Below, piece after piece: positions 1 through 11,899 of a DNA stretch of 64,000 nt (the first letter of the stretch is position 1; each line of letters begins with the position of its first letter). The translations under genes were made by a program, and so were the position numbers. Under the pieces are notes generated by a model, which saw nothing but the letters and a program-made list of their open reading frames with translations, did not search any database and was not told where the DNA came from. This DNA is from Jacaranda mimosifolia (taxonomy: Eukaryota > Streptophyta > Magnoliopsida > Lamiales > Bignoniaceae): contig CM032131.1 of NCBI GenBank assembly GCA_018894105.1, positions 9,512,501 through 9,576,500 of the forward strand, given 5' to 3'.

Positions 1-492
1 CCACATGTAAGACTTCTAGTCATTATAGAACACAAACAAATTAAGTTCAGAGTTATATTTGCAAAGTGAAGGAGAAGGTCAGGCTTTAATAACACAGACA
101 TAGATAAATAAAATAACAATAACTTGTGTCCTCTTTTCAATATTTGAATTGTGATCATCAACACTCTGCTTTTATCATCCATGGACATCCCCAAACATTA
201 GAACAAAAGAATTGAATGTCTTCTGCAGCAGAATGATAATGTTATAGCAGTCTAGTGCGATGAGACATGAAATGTATGATAATTTACACTTCATGAGAAG
301 TTTAAAAGTTTCATTTGTGATGTGGAAATATAGTGCATGCTTTAAGGCATTTATTATGCCTGCAGTTACTGAACAAATTGAATTTTTTTAGCTCCAATGG
401 TAAAGGTCTTTTATATAGTTTTCTGCATAAATATTTCTGTTTAGATGAAATATTAACTCTTTTAACTAGATCCCTTTTTTGGATTCTTCCAG

Positions 493-1382
493 GCGTACAC
501 TGTGGAGTTGGAAGCAGAAGTTGCAAAACTGAAGGAGGAACATGAAGAATTGCAGAAGAAACAGGTAGATCATTCTACACACACACACACACTCTGCCTT
601 TCCTTTCTTATCTCCTTGTAACATGTAGGTTCAAAAACAATGACATTTTTTTGGCTGTTCTTGTACTTTGTAGGCAGAAATGATGGAAATGCAGAAGAAT
701 CAGGTATGTCACTTGTTCCTCCTTTAGGCCCTTTAAATAATTTTTATAACATCTATGTTGTGTCCTAAGCTGTTCTGATGCAACGGGGGCTGTCCCTGGA
801 TCTTCTCTCCAGTTTCTTTGGGCTAACAAGTTGTTTTTCTGTCGATCTATCCTCACCGTTATGTCTTTCTCTCAATTTTGTTGTGCAGAGAGTATGTTCA
901 AAATTCTATGATGGCTTTCTTTGTGTGGTCCACTGATTGATGGTTTCATTTTCCTTGATATTTTCTTGAATGGTTCAAGATGGCAAGAAAGTCTACTTTC
1001 ATTTGAAAATTTTTATAGTATTTTCTTAACAATTTCCTTTGATGATATATCTCCTACTCCATCAGCATTTATTTCCCATTATGTGAAAATATATCTTATG
1101 ATAGTTAGGCTAACCACTATCCCCCTCCTTTAGACCATATTATAACATAAACCTCATCGATAAAACAACTGCATCATAAACCAGTCTGTATAAAAATTTC
1201 AGAAAAATATTATTCCACGTGATCGCACACACCATCCAAGAGTATCTTCTGTAAGAAAATACAAACAAAAGCATCTCACAGTTAACTTTTGATGCCGGCA
1301 GGTTCTGGAGATGATGATAAAACAGAAGAATGGGGTGGCCAAGCGACAATGCTTGAGGAGGACACAAACAGGCCCATGGTAA
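493..1382 (+). CDS. ABF: AREB/ABF-type bZIP transcription factor, last three exons (5' part outside window)
   Basis: Three exons with clean GT-AG borders join in frame: 493-564 (24 codons, opens AYTVELEAEVAKLKEE), 674-703 (AEMMEMQKNQ) and 1302-1382 (opens VLEMMIKQKNG, closes CLRRTQTGPW, TAA at 1380-1382). This is the leucine zipper followed by the conserved C-terminal RRTxTGPW block of group-A bZIP proteins (ABF/AREB/ABI5). Those proteins bind ABA-responsive elements (ACGTGG/C) in the nucleus and act in abscisic acid and drought or salt signalling; the terminal block carries an SnRK2/CDPK-type phosphorylation site and a 14-3-3 contact in the family. The basic DNA-binding exon and the large N-terminal exon are not in the window; 1-492 is the preceding intron. 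No lesion is seen in the visible exons. The gene converges on a THO5 pseudogene. Which ABF paralogue this is cannot be settled from the tail alone; its neighbour points to an ABF2-like gene. Confidence 0.93.
577..592. repeat. (AC)n microsatellite in bZIP intron
   Basis: Eight AC units lie directly downstream of the splice donor at 565, inside the short intron between the two leucine-zipper exons. Confidence 0.9.
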
Positions 1383-2159
1383 CGTTGATGCATCATTGAT
1401 GCCTGAAAATATCTATTTGAAGATATATGTCAATGTAAATATTTTACAGAAACATATCTCTGCTGTAGATCAATAGAAGTTAGAGGTGTAGTGCTTTCCA
1501 TAGAATGTTCCTTACCATGGATCTTCTTTTTGATGGTTTCTGTGGAGAGGAATGTAGCTACAAATAGGTCACCTTGCACTCCCACAATAGGTAGACTGCC
1601 AGTAAGGCACTCAATTAGGCATCAGTTGAGTACAGAGAATCATGCTTTTTCAGTTATGTAACATACTAGTGTTTTTCCAGTTATGCATTACTAGTTTATC
1701 TGGCGAAGTAATGTCCAACTATTTAGAAGGGGGGAAAACTATCTAAATTGAACCCCAAAAGTTTAGCTGCCCTTTACTGAGTAGTATGTAACTATGTATG
1801 CATGTTTTTTTGTTTTTTTTTTAACTTTCTTATTAAATTATGAATTGAGAAATGAAACTCAATTGATTGATAAGCTACTAGTGAAGGGTTTAAACCCTAC
1901 TAATGAAGGGTTTAAAACACATTCATTTCCTTTTAAACCTATATTGTCAGTCTTTTTACTTCTGGATTGCTCAACACTAAGTGTACTTTCAGCCGCTTTG
2001 AAGCTAGTAACTTTTGATACATATTGAATAGTGTGATGACCTGCTGAAGTACAATTTGAAGACTGATAATGTAGGTAGGACTGATAATGGTTCTGGTTCT
2101 AATTTTTGAGAAGCAAAAACAAGAAGCTAGCAACAAAAACAAGCTAATGGGCTGTTAAG
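1383..2159. other. 3' UTR and intergenic spacer between convergent genes
   Basis: No coding signal is seen. The first few hundred bases should be the 3' UTR of the bZIP gene, with AT-rich patches around 1400-1450 and 1800-1860. A short direct duplication (gggtttaaa) lies near 1886-1912. No transposon ends were recognised. Confidence 0.5.
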
Positions 2160-2376
2160 CTCCCCATTTAAGCTATTTCTTCTCATCATCAGCAACTTAC
2201 TTCATGAGGCATAGGAGAGTCAAGCAGCAGAGGAAAGATATGGTTCGCTCTTTCTTAGGTCTGAAACCAATGTAAAGAACAGGCTTCCCATCAACTGTAA
2301 CATGCAACGTCTTTCTTAAACCACCTTGTGAAGCCACACAAGTAGGAGACAGCACGGCTGTCCGTGGAATTCCAAC
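2160..2376 (-). other. open stretch past the THO5 stop, unidentified (3' UTR or read-through)
   Basis: On the minus strand the frame of the THO5 terminal exon meets a single TAA (about 2374-2376) and then stays open for about 57 more codons before the next stop near 2202. The peptide after the stop (VGIPRTAVLSPTCVASQ and on) was not recognised. Plant THO5 proteins end at about the TAA, so this is most simply 3' UTR that is open by chance. The TAA could instead be a recent stop in a longer tail. Confidence 0.3.
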
Positions 2377-2597
2377 TTAGGTTTCGTGTTCTGGTAAGGG
2401 ATAGTTAGTACCGCATATGTTGTCTTTCCATGAAATCATTTTCCTATGCCCTCCTCTAAAACATCGAGTGGCAAGCACACCACTTATAGGCTTGCAAAAA
2501 CCAACATCACTCACTGAAGTACATCTCTTCTCAGAAGAAGAATCCCCATCATCCAACAAGAAGTCAAACAGCATAGCAAGGCAAAGCACTTGGTGAC
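2377..2597 (-). pseudogene. THO5: THO complex subunit 5 pseudogene, terminal coding exon (detached)
   Basis: The minus-strand reading begins HQVLCLAMLFDFLLDD, includes VGFCKPISGVLATRCF and ends with MISWKD followed by a short tail. This matches the last exon of plant THO5/THOC5, where a 'CLAMLFDYYMDE ... GLCKPVSG ... RKMISWKD' block closes the protein. The exon is cut between GH and QV by the retrotransposon at 2598-18661. The other half of the same exon is at 18662-18720, and GTGAC is duplicated on both sides. This segment itself has no internal stop, so by itself it would look like an intact small ORF. It belongs with the pieces at 18662-23414. Confidence 0.9.
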
Positions 2598-3729
2598 TGT
2601 TAAGTCCCTATTTGTATTAATTGTAATACCATATTTAGAACTTAATAAATAATTTTCTTGTTTAAAAAAATAACAATTCCCTTGCTTATTGATGAAAATT
2701 TGGAATTGTAGGAATACAAGTGGAGAAATTACAAAAAAGAGCAAATTGATACAAGTTGGTGGGAATGCTGGCAGGATGACACCTCATGATCTAATCAAAT
2801 ATGGGATGATCTAATCAAATATGGACAGAAAAGTCTTCTTATTAATTTGAGTCATATTCTAATTAGAAGACTATTTTAATCAATTATAAATAGACTTTTC
2901 AAACACTTAGTTCCTATTTTAGAGATTAAAAGTTTCGCGAGAATTCGGGATCCGAAGGAGGACAAAGTGGAGATCAGATTCGTTTAGGAATAGAGTTTCC
3001 TTTTCTCCCTTTGATTTTCTTTTTAATTCTAAATTTGAGATGATGTTTCATTTCATTCAAGTTTTGCCGGACTATTTAATCATGAACTAATTCGTTATTC
3101 TAGGATTATGATGGATTCTTTTGTATAAATTGATACATGATTTTCTTTCATAAAATTAATAGCGCCTAATGTTATTTCTTCTATTGTGTGCTTTTTCTAT
3201 TTAATTATCTGATCAACAGTCAAATACATCTTTAAACTAGAGGAGTTTTGGAAAAGAAAACTTAGGGATTGATTGAAATATACCTGCTTGCCCTAGGTAG
3301 TTAGTTGACTGGTACAAGCTTATGTAGTTAATTCACATAGAAATATAATGAATTGAATAAATTAGGGATTTGATTATAGGTAATTCAAAAGAACACCGTA
3401 ATTGCATAAGACTCAAGACTAATAACTTATTATTAATTTCATAGGGAGAAAATTATGTAACCAACTCATTTGATTGATGAAATCATAATTCTAAACTTCT
3501 ATATCGTGATAGAAATTTTAATCAATACACTTTTCCTTATTTTCATTAGTTTAGTTTTAATTCCTATATTATTGATTTTTGTTTGAATAAAACAAGTGTG
3601 TGATAAATTAGTAATTAGTAGTGAATAATTTAGTTCTTCGTGGGATCGACACTCTTCTAATCACTTTATTACTTGTTGTGACACGTGTACTTGCATAATT
3701 GTTTGCATTATTTGTTTTACACATCAACA
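2598..3729 (+). repeat. left (5') LTR of Athila-like element
   Basis: TG...CA ends. The sequence is colinear with the right LTR at 17456-18661, but lacks a stretch of about 70 bp that the right copy has near 18135-18200. Scattered substitutions between the copies show the insertion is not recent. Confidence 0.92.
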
Positions 3730-3735
3730 AGTTTT

Positions 3736-3753
3736 TGGCGCCGTTGCCGGGGA
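3736..3753 (+). other. primer-binding site, tRNA-Asp type
   Basis: TGGCGCCGTTGCCGGGGA lies 6 bases after the left LTR. It is complementary to the 3' end expected of plant tRNA-Asp and is the usual PBS of Athila-type elements. Confidence 0.85.
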
Positions 3754-3863
3754 ACTAAAATTATTTTGTTTATGCTAATATTAATTTTAAACGCCAAGTT
3801 TTAGTTCAAACTTATTTATTTATTTTATTTTATTCTATTTATTGTGAGGATCTCTACTATCAT

Positions 3864-4235
3864 ATGCAGGATAATCAGGAGCTGGAATTAATGTCATTTG
3901 ATCCAGAAATTGAGAGAACTTTCTAAAGATGCAGATGAGCAATTTAGCAAACAAATGAGGATACTACAAAAATGGCAGAAAAAGATGGATATCTGGGGGA
4001 TTATGTTATCCCACAAATTTAGGGCTTTCAGACACGAATCACTAGACCATCTGTTGAGGGCAATAATTTTGAGATGAAGCCTGCTATCATTCAGATGATA
4101 AAGAGTTTAGTAAAATTTGTGAGGTCTCCAACAGAAGATTTGAATGCTTATTTAGCTAACTTTTTGGAGATTTGTGATACCTTCAAATATAATGGAGTTT
4201 ATGATGATGCAATCTGATTGAGATTATTTCCATTT
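3864..4235 (+). pseudogene. Athila-type gag, N-terminal half (decayed)
   Basis: An ATG at 3864 opens MQDNQELELMSFDPEIERTF and then meets stops. Homology continues across the stops: a proline-rich lead (ITRPSVEGNNFEMKPAI), then PTEDLNAYLANFLEICDTF and an LRLFPF motif at the end. This is the order seen in Athila gag proteins. The frame breaks at 4235, where the CACTA element begins, and the next residues (SLKDKAKSW) appear at 12922. At least three in-frame stops lie in this half. Gag would form the virus-like particle core. Confidence 0.85.
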
Positions 4236-4690
4236 CACTACAACAAATTGCACTTCACATAACAAAAATTTTGGTAACAAAGGTAAAATTCGTTACATAT
4301 GTTAGATTTATTGTAACAAAATTGATTTTTCATTACAAGTAACATTTTCTTTAGTAACAAAGTAAAAGTTTTGTTACCTTTAATTCAAATTTGTTACCTT
4401 AAATTTTTTCATGTTCGTAACTAAAGAATAATTCGTTATGAAAAATATTATTTTGTTACATATAACATTTTTCGTCGTATAAGAAGATATATTTGTAACA
4501 AAATTTGGTACCTTTTGTAACAACAAAATATTTGTTACAAATAAAATATATTGTAACAAAGTTTTTAGTTACTAAACTGTAATTAACTTCCCTCCAAAAT
4601 TCATTCCCCCCAAATATCAATTGTACGCATATGGTAACAATGATTTTCGTTACTAATTATAAATGAATATTAAATTAATTTTTTACTAAT
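4236..4690. repeat. left TIR and GTAAC-rich subterminal repeats of CACTA element
   Basis: The 20-bp TIR is followed by more than a dozen short, degenerate copies of GTAACAAA and GTTAC on both strands. The mirror region is 12590-12916. Confidence 0.8.
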
Positions 4691-5390
4691 ACTTGTGGGT
4701 TGGGCTTTTGTTCAAGAAATGGGCTTCATAATAATGTAAAGAATTTGTTAATTGGGTTTAACTAATTTTTTAGTTAATTATTACTGAACTGGATTTTATT
4801 TTAAAGATTGAGCTTGAAGAAATTTGAAGTGAATAATCCATTAGTTGGGCCAATTTCTTTAAAATATTGGGCTTTATAATTTTTTTGTGAATTATTCAAT
4901 GAATTGGGAGTTTTCATTTTTGAAATAGATTTGACCAAATTGATAGTAAACTAAGTGGTGAATTACGCTTCATTTTTCTTCAAGGAACTGAACTTATTTT
5001 TTATTAATTGGGCTTCACATTACTTCAAATAATTGATTACTTTGGGTTGACCAGCTTATTTGTTTTACTAATTGGGCTTAACTAATATTTTAGTGAATTG
5101 GCAAATTAAGCTTCATACTAATTTGAAGAATTCGTTAATCGGGCTTTGCCAACTTCTTTTTCATTAATTGAGCTTCAATAATTCTCCTAGTAAATTAGTG
5201 AATTGGATTTCAAAATGAATTAGATCTGACATTAACTTAAAGAATTGATTAATTGTGTTTTTGAAACTTTTCTTTTATTAATATGAGTTCACTAATTTAT
5301 ATGATATCAAATTGCAGAGTTGGTTAATTGGGCTTTAGCAATTCCTTTTTTATTAATTGAGCTTCACTAATTTTATAATGAATTGATGTC
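4690..5390 (+). repeat. degenerate TTGGGCTT array, left inner subterminal region
   Basis: About ten imperfect units of roughly 40-80 bp each contain an (A)TTGGGCTT-like word followed by a CACTAATTT-like stretch, for example near 4697, 4752, 4868, 5008, 5073, 5143 and 5330. All point the same way. The complementary word GCCCAA is concentrated in the right arm (11780-12545). Confidence 0.65.
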
Positions 5391-5639
5391 AATAGAGGTG
5401 GCAATTTGGATGGGTCGTATGGGTTCGGGTTGGGTTGAAGTAAGGGTATAATATTAATTTTCTCAACCTAACCTGATGGCAACCTGAAAATGTTCAACAC
5501 TAACCCAACTTGAATTGTATTAGGTTATGATCGGGTCGACCTGATTTTTATTTGGTCAACTTGCCAACTCAAATCCACTCAATCCAACCTGCCAATTTGA
5601 TTTAAAATAATTATTTCAAATATTTGTTTTAATTTCAAA

Positions 5640-5971
5640 CAATACTGTGAAAATATACATATATATACACACACTAAATAACTTCCTTATGTTTTATAAA
5701 ACCACACACACCGCCCCCCCTCCACATTTGTTGCCTATTTAACATAATTTTAATACAAAAAGATCAATTTACCCTTAATCATTTCACATATATATTAGTC
5801 AATTTAAATAACTCTTTATTATCATATTTTATTTTATTTTTTTCATTCTTTTCTTTTCTTTTTATTCTCATTTCTCTCTTCTTCCATTATTTCATAGATT
5901 TCTCATTTTATACATATATATATAAATTTATCACTGTTTTTCATTTCTCATTATTTCATACATTCTCATTT

Positions 5972-6007
<36 letters not shown>

Positions 6008-7240
6008 TATATATATTTATCTATAAAATTTTAAATAATTTTTATTTTTATATTTTTTCTTTCTAATTATCCATACATGTATACTTATTTTTTCTATTTA
6101 TACTTATTCACATATATATAATATAAATATATATAAATTTATCAATAAAATTTAAATTACTTTTATTTTTATCTATTTTTTTTAATTTATTCATTCCGAA
6201 TAAAATAATATTTAATATTTATAAATATATATAATATAATTTTTTATTCATACTTATATACATATATATACATGTATATATATATATATAAATTTCAATA
6301 AAATTTAAAGAAGATTCAAAATATATTTCTCATTTTATACATATATAAATTTATCATTATTTCATATATTCTTATTTTATACATTTGTATAAATTTATTT
6401 AATGAATTTGGATGGCAATGCAATTTTGTTTCCCTCCAACTTTGTATTCCCTCCAAAATTTGGCCCATAAAAAATGTTAACAATTGTTTTTATTATTAGT
6501 TTGACATAATAATTTAACTTGATTTCTTCCAAAAATTTGATTCCCTCTAATAATAATGCATTCTCTTCATTTTTCCGATTCCTCTAAATTTTAGCTCCTC
6601 CATTTTTTTTGTATAAATAATTTATAGCAAAATTAATTTCTTTTATCTTAGATTATAAAATAATTTAATTAGATTAAGTTGAATATATTTATTAAATATA
6701 AAAAATATTTATTAACTAAAATAAATAATTTAAAAATAAAAATAAGATCTAAAATATCATACTAATAATAGTAGTTTTAAAATGTCAATTTCACCCTGTT
6801 AACCCAATAAAAAAGTTATTGATATGATATCTTGTTCCCTCCTAAAATACAAATAAATAAATAATTTTTCCCAATTCATTTTTCACTACCACCCAAAATA
6901 CAAATAAACAACCATCACATCCCCCAATTCTACTTCAAAAAAAAAGCATTTTGCTAAAATATTTTGACAAAATGCTCCAATTCATAAACAAACAAGCTCT
7001 AATTTAAACTAATTTCATTAAATTTATTAATTAATAAAAAATAAATAAGTCAAAATGTGTGAGATTTAGAGTTTGAATCCTATGAGACCTTGATGTGTGT
7101 ATATATAAATAAAAAAATTAAATTTATTTATTAATCAAAATGAATAATTTAAATAAAAATAAAATCTAAAATTTTATCCTAACAATATAATTTTAATAAT
7201 TTTAAATAAATAAATATTTTTTATTATTTTGAACAAAATA
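5640..7240. repeat. AT-rich block, first copy of an internal CACTA duplication
   Basis: Two stretches recur further right in the same element. About 5670-6650 is repeated at about 8010-9070 (shared words include CCCTTAATCATTTCACATA and TTTCCCTCCAACTTTGTATT). About 6660-7220 is repeated at about 11040-11620. (AC)n and (AT)n runs lie at 5975-6002, 6260-6290 and 7347-7369. No gene is seen. Confidence 0.7.
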
Positions 7241-7379
7241 ATGTAATAATTTTAAAGAAATAACATAAGTAAAAAAAATTAATTTGGGTTAATGTGATTA
7301 AAATTTATTAATTAACAACAAATAAATAAATAAAAATGTATATAAACACACACACACACACACACACATACATATATAT

Positions 7380-7510
7380 TTGCTCCATCTCCCCCCAACC
7401 CCCCCCCCCCCCAACCCCACGCTAGCGGCCAGTTCTGGCCGCTGGCTGCTGGCCATGGCCACACCCAGTGGCCGCTATGCCGGCAATGAGGAGTTGGGGG
7501 AGAGGGGGTG
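7380..7510. other. short GC-rich island with palindromic GGCC words in CACTA interior
   Basis: A C-run, then GCTAGCGGCCAG, GGCCGCTGGC and GGCCATGGCC, form nested inverted repeats within about 100 bp, closing with a G-run (GGGGGAGAGGGGG). It stands out sharply from the AT-rich surroundings. No protein match was recognised, so it may be captured sequence. Confidence 0.5.
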
Positions 7511-7989
7511 GGTGTTATATATATATTTATATGATATTTATTTTAAATATATTTATATTGATATTACATGTATTTATATGATATTTGTATTTATATATAA
7601 AATTTTTAATTTTTTTTATTAATTTTTTTAATGAAGGTTGATTGGGCATTTCAAATTTTGTTGAATTTTTATAAATAAATCAAAATTTTGGGGCTGTTGG
7701 ATAATTAATTTTTTTTTAATTTAATGATTTTGCTTGAATACTAACGGAAGTTGAGGTGCTGTCCCAAATGTGTTAAAAAATTTAGAGTTTTGGTCTTATA
7801 AGTGCCAATTTAAGTACCAAAAGTGCAAACCCCCCATCTAATGGGACCAAAAATGTAATTTTTCCAATACAACAAAACACTATGTTAGCAACAAAAAGAA
7901 AAGTAAGGGCTCCATTGAATGGTAATTATTTTATTGGGTTGGTTGCAATTTACCCCTATATGATTTGTAAAATAAGCATCAAACTCTCA

Positions 7990-9100
7990 TGTGAAAAAAA
8001 AAATAACTTTCTTATGTTTTATAAAACAACGCACACTGTCTCCCCTTCCACATTTGTTGCCCATTTAACATAATTTTAATATAAAAAGATTAATTTACCC
8101 TTAATCATTTCACATATGTACAATTCAATTTAAATAACTTTTTATTATCATATTTTATTTTTTTAATTTTTTTTCATTCTTTTCTTTTCTTTTTATTCTC
8201 ATTTCTCTCTTCTTCCATTATTTCATATATTTCTCATTTTATACATATATATAAATTTATCATTGTTTCTCATTTCTCATTATTTCATATATTCTCATTT
8301 TATACATATATATATATATATATATTTATCTATAAAATTTTAAATAATTTTTATTTTTATCTTTTTTCTTTCTAATTATTCATACATGTATACTTATTCA
8401 CATATATATAATATAAATATATATAAATTTATCAATAAAATTTAAATTACTTTATTTTTATCTATTTTTTTATATTTATTCATTCCGAATTAAATAATAT
8501 GTAATATATATATAATATAATATAATTTTTTATTCATATTTATATACATATATAGTATATAAATACACACATATATACAAATTTCAATAAAATTTAAAGA
8601 AGATTCATCATATATTTCTCATTTAATACATATATAAATTTATCATTATTTCTCATTTCTCATTCTTATATAAATATATAGTATATATATATATACATAT
8701 ATAAAAATTTCAATAAAATTTAAAGAAGATTTATCATATGTTTCTCATTTTATACATATATAAATTTATCATTATTTCTCATTTCTCATTATTTCATATA
8801 TTCTTATTTTATACATATGTATAAATTTATTTAATGAATTTAGATGGCAATGCAATTTTGTTTCCCTCCAACTTTGTATTCCCTCCAAAATTTGGCCCAT
8901 TAAAAATGTTAACAATTGTTTTTATTAATAATTTAACTTGATTTCTTCCAAAAATTTGATTCCATCTAATAATAATGAATTCTCTTCATTTTTTTCAATT
9001 CCTCTAAATTTTAGCTCCTCCACTTTTTTGTATAAATAATTTATAGCAAACTTAATTTCTTTTATCTTAAATTATATGATGAATTGACATGTAATTTTTT
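7990..9100. repeat. second copy of AT-rich CACTA block
   Basis: Colinear with about 5670-6650, with indels: it shares the CATTTGTTGCC, TTATTCTCATTTCTCTC and CCCTCCAACTTTG landmarks in the same order and orientation. No gene is seen. Confidence 0.7.
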
Positions 9101-9605
9101 AAATTATTAAATGACTTTCTATTTTAGTTAAATAACACGTCATTTGGACTTATAAATTTTGATGCTTAAGAATTTAATTTATTATTATAATTTATTACAA
9201 TATTCTTTTAGAAAAATTCTAAAAACTCCTTAAACAAATAGTTAAAGGTTACTTACTTGAATAGCAAAAGAAAAGAAAGAAATCTAGTTTATCATAATAC
9301 TTAATGAAAAAAAAATGACCCCTGAAGTTAGGCTTGTTAATGTTACATTTCATTTTTTAATCGTTGCATTGGCCAGTTAAATTTTTTTATAACTTATAGA
9401 TATCTATATGTTAATTGTGTGTATGTTTTAGTATATAAATTGCTAAAATGAATATAACTTTCGTGGTCTAATATAGTGTAAAAAATGAATTAATTTAAAG
9501 TATATTATTAAATGCAATGATTATTAATTTTCATGGACCTGAACAAGTTGTTCTTAAGAATTAGTTGGTCTACATATTATATTTCCTTCAAAAAAATAAG
9601 TTTCC

Positions 9606-10665
9606 CTCCCAAAATGAATTCCCCTATTATTTTTTTTATTACCTCCAAATTTTTGCTCCTCCCTCCATTTTGTGTATAAATAGTATATACAAACATTATT
9701 GGTTTTATCTTATATTATAAGATGAATTATGACGTATTATTATGGAGGTTAAAAATTTAATTATATTCTTTGTTATTATTTATTAGGACATTGTTTTTTT
9801 TACAAAAGGATTTTAGAAAAATTGTTTATTGTTTATAAATTCTAAAAACTTTAGTTTTTATGTGTAATTAATTTTATTTTAAAAATTAAAACATTCTATA
9901 CTAATAATATATTGATGTGGAAAATTTGAACATGCATTTATTGAAAATTTTCTACACTTAATTAATGCAAATTGATCAACTTGTATAACTTTAATATCAT
10001 TGGAAATTTTAAAAATTATTTTGAAATACTCATGACATTGTAATATAAACTTAGTAATATAGTTATAAGTTTAATAAAATTATTTTTTATCCCAATATAT
10101 TTAATTAAATTTTTGAAGAACTATTAGCATTCTTTTTATACTCCAAAAATGAATTCCCCTATTATTTTTTTATTACCTCCAAATTTTTGCTCCTCCCTCC
10201 ATTTTGAGTATAAATAGTATATACAAACATTATTTGTTTTATCTTACATTATAAGATGAATTATGATGTATTATTATGGAGGTTAAAAATTTAATTCTAT
10301 TCATTGTTATTATTTATTAGGACATTGTTTTTGAACAAAAAGATTTTAGAAAAATAGTTTATAAATTCTAAAAACTTTAGTCTTTATGTGTAATTAATTT
10401 CACTTTAAAAAATAAAATATTTTGTACTAATAATATATTGATGTGGACAATTCGAACATGCATTTATTGAAAATTTTCTAAACTTATTTAACACAAATTG
10501 TTTTGAAATTGATCAACTTGTATAACTTTAATATAGCTAGAAATTTTGAAATTATTTTGAAATACTCATGACATTGTAATATAAACTTAGTAATATATTT
10601 ATAAGTTTAATAAAATTATTTTTTATCCTAATATATTTAATTAAATTTGAAGAACTATTAGCATT
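9606..10665. repeat. 535-bp tandem duplication inside CACTA element
   Basis: The words AAAATGAATTCCCC, TAAATAGTATATACAAACATT, ATTATGGAGGTTAAAAATTT and GAACTATTAGCATT occur twice in the same order, offset by 535 bp (ATG of the first word at 9614 and at 10149). The copies are similar but not identical. Confidence 0.8.
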
Positions 10666-10669
10666 TTTA

Positions 10670-11640
10670 ACAAATTTGTCGACGTTAGTTGAAAATTTAT
10701 ATTAAAATTCAAAAATATCCTTCAAAAGCTGTTTTGATCATGTTTCAGATAGAAACACCCCTGAACTTATTTGAAACATGGGGGTTTGATTTTAATATTA
10801 TTTAAATTACTCAGAATAAATTTAATTAATAATTTTTTTAAATATTAAATAATCTTTTAATTGAAGTTGAATTAAAAAAAGTAAAAATTTAAAATCATCA
10901 ACATATCTAAAGTAACTTAATCAAATTTAATTAAACATATTTATCAATTATAAGAGAAAAATAAAAATTAAATCCATCTCTTAATTAAATATGATTTTGT
11001 TTTAAAATTACATCTCAATAATATTAAAAAATGATCATATTTCAAATAATTTAATTAGATTAAGTTGAATATATTTATTAAATATATAAAAATATTTATT
11101 AACTAAAATAAATAATTTAAAAATAAAAATAAGATCTAAATATATCATACTAACAATAGTTATTTTAAAATGTCAATTTCACTCTACCAACCCAATAAAA
11201 AAGTTATTGATATAATATCTTGTTCCCTTCTAAAACACAAATAAATAAATAATTTTTTTCCAATTCATTTTCCACCTACCACCCAAAATACAAACAAGAA
11301 ACCATCACATTCTCCAACCCCACATCTGAAAAACTATTTTGCTAAAATATTTTGACAAAATGCTCCAATTCATGAACAAACAAGCCCTAATTGAAATTAA
11401 TTTTATTAAATTTATTAATTAATAAAAAATAAATAAGTCACAATGTGTGAGATGTAGAGTTTGAACCTTGTGAAACCTTATGTGTGTATATATATATAAA
11501 TAAATAAAAAGTAAATATATTTATTAATCAAAATAAATAATTTAAATAAAAATAAAATCTAAAATTTTATCCTAACAATATAATTTTAATAATTTTAAAT
11601 AAATAAAATTTTTTAATTATTTTGAACAAAATAATGTAGG
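10670..11640. other. AT-rich CACTA interior, no gene seen
   Basis: Low-complexity AT-rich sequence. From about 11040 it repeats the block at 6660-7220. A SINE/tRNA-like phrase (gagtttgaaccttgtgaaacc) at about 11457-11477 also occurs at 7068-7090. Confidence 0.5.
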
Positions 11641-11727
11641 CAAAGAGAATAAGTACAGATGTGTATCCTCATCTTAACTGTATACTTGTAGGCAAGATAG
11701 TTAGAAGGTTTCTTCACGTGGGTGTTG

Positions 11728-11745
11728 GCGCAGGTTCGAGTCCCA
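11728..11745 (+). other. tRNA-like B-box motif
   Basis: GGTTCGAGTCC fits the RNA polymerase III internal B box (GGTTCGANTCC) exactly. I do not see a convincing A box or a foldable tRNA around it. It may be the remnant of a tRNA or a tRNA-derived SINE carried inside the transposon, or chance. Confidence 0.35.
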
Positions 11746-11899
11746 CTTCAAGCGAACCTGCGGATTTTTCTCCAGCCAACAAACAGTGTATCGCCCCCAG
11801 GCCCAAGTAGCTGGGCCTATTCCAGCAGGTCCAAGCACTCAGCCCGGCGCTCGAAGTAGCAGTTCCCATCCCAGCCCACCGTGCCAAAGCGGGGAGCCC

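Noticed and set aside
5400..5600. GGGTTGGG/GGGTCG-rich stretch as a telomere-like or independent MITE sequence
   Set aside because: No telomeric TTTAGGG tandem and no terminal inverted repeats were seen; treated as part of the CACTA interior.
11728..11800. Possible functional tRNA gene
   Set aside because: Only a B box is present; no A box, no acceptor stem pairing and no cloverleaf could be drawn.
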